Shown: positions 61,950 to 64,000 of the stretch, piece by piece | Position numbering within the stretch: position 1 is the first letter of the stretch | Layout: each line of letters begins with the position of its first letter | Assembly (NCBI GenBank): GCA_043805435.1 | Contig: JAZDHY010000049.1 | Coordinates: forward strand, 24,998-88,997 | DNA: 64,000 bases | DNA from: JAEXOD01 sp043805435 | GTDB lineage: Bacteria > Bacteroidota > Ignavibacteria > Ignavibacteriales > Melioribacteraceae | Reading direction: 5' to 3' | Notes under the pieces: model-generated | The model's input: only the letters and a program-made list of their open reading frames with translations | What the model was told of the DNA's origin: nothing | The model's database searches: none | Made by a program: the position numbers and the translations under genes

Positions 61950-63224
61950 ATGAAAACAAAAATTTTTATTCTTTTTATTTTTGCCGCCTCCTTTTTGCAG
62001 GCACAGGTTGAATACAGTAAATATTTTACTGAAAAAGCTTTACGTTTTGATTATTTCCATAGTGGCAATAACAATAGTGAAAGTTACGGATTTGACGAAA
62101 TGATTGAAGAAGAAATGTGGAACGGCTCAAAAATAAATTTGCTTGACAACTTAAATTTTGGGACTTCTTTAATTAAGGTTTTTGATGCCAAAACTAATAC
62201 TTTAATTTTTTCGCGTGGTTATTGTACTTTATTTGGAGAATGGCAGACAACAGACGAAGCCAAAAAAACGTTTAAAACTTATACCGAATCAATGACTATT
62301 CCTTTCCCAAAAGATTCGTTTAGAGTAGAAATATTAACAAGGGATAAAAAAAATAATTTTGTTAAACAGTTTGAATATAGTTCTTCACCAAATAATTATT
62401 TTATTAAAAAAGAACACAAACAAACGTTTAATAATTTTAAAGTCCATTATTCAGGTAATCCTAACCAAAAATTAGATCTCGTTTTTATTGCCGAAGGGTA
62501 CACCAAAGATGAAATGGATAGTTTTAAAAAAGATTGCGAAACTTTTGCAAATGCACTGTTTAAATATGCACCTTTTACCAATCTAAAAGACAAAATTAAT
62601 ATTTGGGGTGTTGAATCATTTTCCAAAGAAAGCGGAACGGATATTCCCGGTAAAAATATTTGGAAAAATACCGTTGTAAACTCTTCTTTTTATACTTTTG
62701 ATAGCGAACGTTATTTAATGACAGGCGATTATAAATCAGTTTGTAATGTTGCAGATAATGCACCTCACGAACAAATTGTTATAATAGTTAATACCGATAA
62801 ATATGGCGGCGGGGGAATTTATAACTATTATTTAACTATTGCCGGAAAAAATAAAAATGCTGAAAAAATATTTGTTCATGAATTTGGCCATGCTTTAGCC
62901 GGATTGGGTGACGAGTATTATACAAGTGACGTAGCTTATGAAGATTTTTATCCTTTAGATGTTGAACCATGGGAAGCCAATTTAACTACTTTAGTAAATT
63001 TTGAAAGCAAATGGAAAAATTTAATGGATCCTTCTGTTCCGGTTCCTACTCCTAATGACCCTAAATATAAAAATGGATTGGGCGTTTTTGAAGGAGGCGG
63101 TTATAAAGCAAAAGGTGTTTACCGTCCATCATTTGACAGTATTATGATTACCTTGGCTGCCGAAACATTTAATTTGCCATCCGAAATGGCCTTAAAAAAG
63201 GTAGTTGAGTTTTATAGTAAATAA
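61950..63224 (+). CDS. Secreted M64-family metallopeptidase (IgA-peptidase-like)
   Basis: This 424-residue protein has a signal peptide (1-19, ending LQAQ) and an N-terminal M64_N beta domain (about 25-155). The M64 catalytic domain has LDLVFIAEGYT and the zinc motif HEFGHALAGLGDEY at about residue 310. The family includes a Clostridium IgA protease and many Bacteroidota members, so a role against immunoglobulin should not be assumed. No T9SS tail is present, so it is probably periplasmic or exported by another signal. Confidence 0.9.
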   Translation: MKTKIFILFIFAASFLQAQVEYSKYFTEKALRFDYFHSGNNNSESYGFDEMIEEEMWNGSKINLLDNLNFGTSLIKVFDAKTNTLIFSRGYCTLFGEWQTTDEAKKTFKTYTESMTIPFPKDSFRVEILTRDKKNNFVKQFEYSSSPNNYFIKKEHKQTFNNFKVHYSGNPNQKLDLVFIAEGYTKDEMDSFKKDCETFANALFKYAPFTNLKDKINIWGVESFSKESGTDIPGKNIWKNTVVNSSFYTFDSERYLMTGDYKSVCNVADNAPHEQIVIIVNTDKYGGGGIYNYYLTIAGKNKNAEKIFVHEFGHALAGLGDEYYTSDVAYEDFYPLDVEPWEANLTTLVNFESKWKNLMDPSVPVPTPNDPKYKNGLGVFEGGGYKAKGVYRPSFDSIMITLAAETFNLPSEMALKKVVEFYSK

Positions 63225-63278
63225 AATATTGTGCGAACCATGATTAAAACATTGTCTGAACCGTTATTATTATTGTGT

Positions 63279-63346
63279 CGCAGCTCTGCTGCTATTAACG
63301 TATCACAGCTACGCTGCTATTAACGTATCACAGCTACGCTGCTTAA
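63279..63346. repeat. Tandem 25-bp repeat, 2.7 units
   Basis: Units at 63279-63303 and 63304-63328 plus a partial third share CAGCTACGCTGCTATTAACGTAT, differing at a few bases in the first unit. This lies in the 776-bp gene-poor end of the window. There are no spacers, so it is not a CRISPR. Confidence 0.85.
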
Positions 63347-63562
63347 TGATTTAATTAATTATTTATTTAGCACCATGGGTGCGAAACGTTAATAGAAAAA
63401 AAAACAGAAAATATAGCCCCAGCAGGGCGGCACAAATTGGTAGTTCTATTAATTCCGAAATCAGGCAAATAATAGTTGAGGCAATATATAACAATTTATT
63501 AAAAAAAATTTAGCTATCGGATTAATAATATTATCAATAATAATAACAAATTAGAGAATAAA

Positions 63563-63589
63563 AAGCAGCAGAGCTGCGCTACGTTAATA
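63563..63589. repeat. Inverted counterpart of the 25-bp repeat
   Basis: AGCAGCAGAGCTGCGCTACGTTAATAG is close to the reverse complement of the unit at 63279-63303. A shorter related piece, GAAGCTGCGTAGCTGC, lies near 63613. The whole stretch 63279-63630 can therefore fold back on itself. Between them are further TGCGAAACGTTAATAG-type words. Confidence 0.65.
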
Positions 63590-63745
63590 GAAAAAACCAT
63601 AACGGTATTGTTGAAGCTGCGTAGCTGCAAAACATTATAAAATAATTGTAAACCGGATACAATTTAATTACATTGATAATTTTGTATATAGTCGGATGAT
63701 TAAATATTTAGTGTGCGAAATGTTAATAGCAACAACATTATTGAG

Positions 63746-63877
63746 CTATGTTTCCTCAAAAATATATTCATTAGAGAATTCAATATTATATAATTTTAAA
63801 AATCCTATATATTCATCTCTAAATGTTTTTGTTTTGTGGTGTTCTTCTTGAAATTTGATATAATCACCGATTTTCAT
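63746..63877 (-). pseudogene. Decayed tail of an IS200-like/REP-associated transposase
   Basis: A 43-codon minus-strand frame ends in TAG and encodes DYIKFQEEHHKTKTFRDEYIGF, then NIEFSNEYIFEE. It aligns with the C-terminus of the intact transposase at 51755 (YVLNQEKHHQKKSFKEEYIEF). The upstream sequence (63878-64000) has stops in this frame and no HUH domain, so only the tail remains. The element was of the same general type but a different subgroup. Confidence 0.65.
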
Positions 63878-64000
63878 TATGAACAGAAATACTCAAATCA
63901 TAGACTGGATCCAATTTTAAATAAAAGTGTGTAGTCAAACAACCAAGGGATTTTGGTTCCACCATCAAACCATTCTGTTTCATGCAGCAAAGAAAGATGC

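Noticed and set aside
63279..63346. CRISPR-like array
   Set aside because: Units are contiguous with no spacers, only 2.7 copies exist and no cas genes are present.

Overview
The window is AT-rich (roughly 30% GC by eye), almost fully coding and organised in compact, often overlapping operons. A zinc carboxypeptidase ends in a type IX secretion sorting domain. The window also holds a FAD-type thymidylate synthase, a pyruvoyl arginine decarboxylase, a histone-H1-like small protein, a flotillin-like FloA and an M64 peptidase. Together with a gene cluster typical of anaerobes, this suggests a Bacteroidota/Chlorobi-side bacterium, most likely Ignavibacteria-like, living anaerobically or facultatively. 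That placement is inferred from gene content; there is no rRNA in the window.

Layout. 1-2.8 kb: end of a YtxH-like gene, a DUF948-like membrane protein and an EF-G paralogue, closed by a clear terminator. 2.8-16.6 kb (+): HIT hydrolase, glycerate kinase, thyX-folA-mutL, a UbiA-type prenyltransferase, a lipoprotein, a CNNM/CorC protein, two tandem rhodaneses, tgt-yajC-ribBA-agmatinase and an NfeD protease. 16.6-17.05 kb: a non-coding stretch of duplicated palindromic repeats and a bidirectional terminator. 17-20.7 kb (-): a Cys/Met PLP enzyme, thioesterase, methyltransferase, metallo-hydrolase and peptide deformylase.

21.0-32.1 kb is the most interesting part. A 13-gene minus-strand operon encodes two radical SAM proteins, a DUF89 protein, a CoA-disulfide-reductase-like flavoprotein, an Mrp/NBP35 ATPase, a CGGC protein, a DUF5320 Gly-rich protein, three NifX/ORP-like small proteins, two MinD-type ATPases carrying ferredoxin domains, and a pyruvoyl arginine decarboxylase. 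It faces a divergent sigma54 activator whose second PAS domain has a three-cysteine motif. The core matches the orange-protein (ORP) system known from Desulfovibrio, but with a much larger accessory set. The shared upstream region holds two near-identical palindromes with centres exactly 30 bp apart and a -24/-12-like promoter reading into the operon.

32-41.3 kb: a class V aminotransferase, a secreted alpha/beta hydrolase, a stress protein, a cNMP-binding protein, a HisA-like isomerase and an acyl-CoA dehydrogenase (all -). These are followed on + by a hydrolase, a membrane Fe-S oxidoreductase that could pass acyl-CoA-derived electrons to quinone, and an H1-like protein. 41.8-48 kb (+): CapA-like protein, MFS transporter, DusB, PAP2-like protein, a PolX-like protein whose polymerase site is lost but whose PHP site is intact, and apt. 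48-51.5 kb: rsmI, then a split lysine-ketoglutarate reductase/saccharopine dehydrogenase pair. 51.6-52.3 kb: an IS200-like/REP-associated transposase flanked by inverted copies of a 20-bp palindromic repeat. 52.4-58.3 kb (-): the T9SS carboxypeptidase, a UvrD-family helicase, an unknown membrane-anchored protein and floA. 58.5-63.2 kb (+): clpC, pterin dehydratase, pyrE and the M64 peptidase. The last 0.8 kb is repeat-rich and contains the tail of a decayed transposase.
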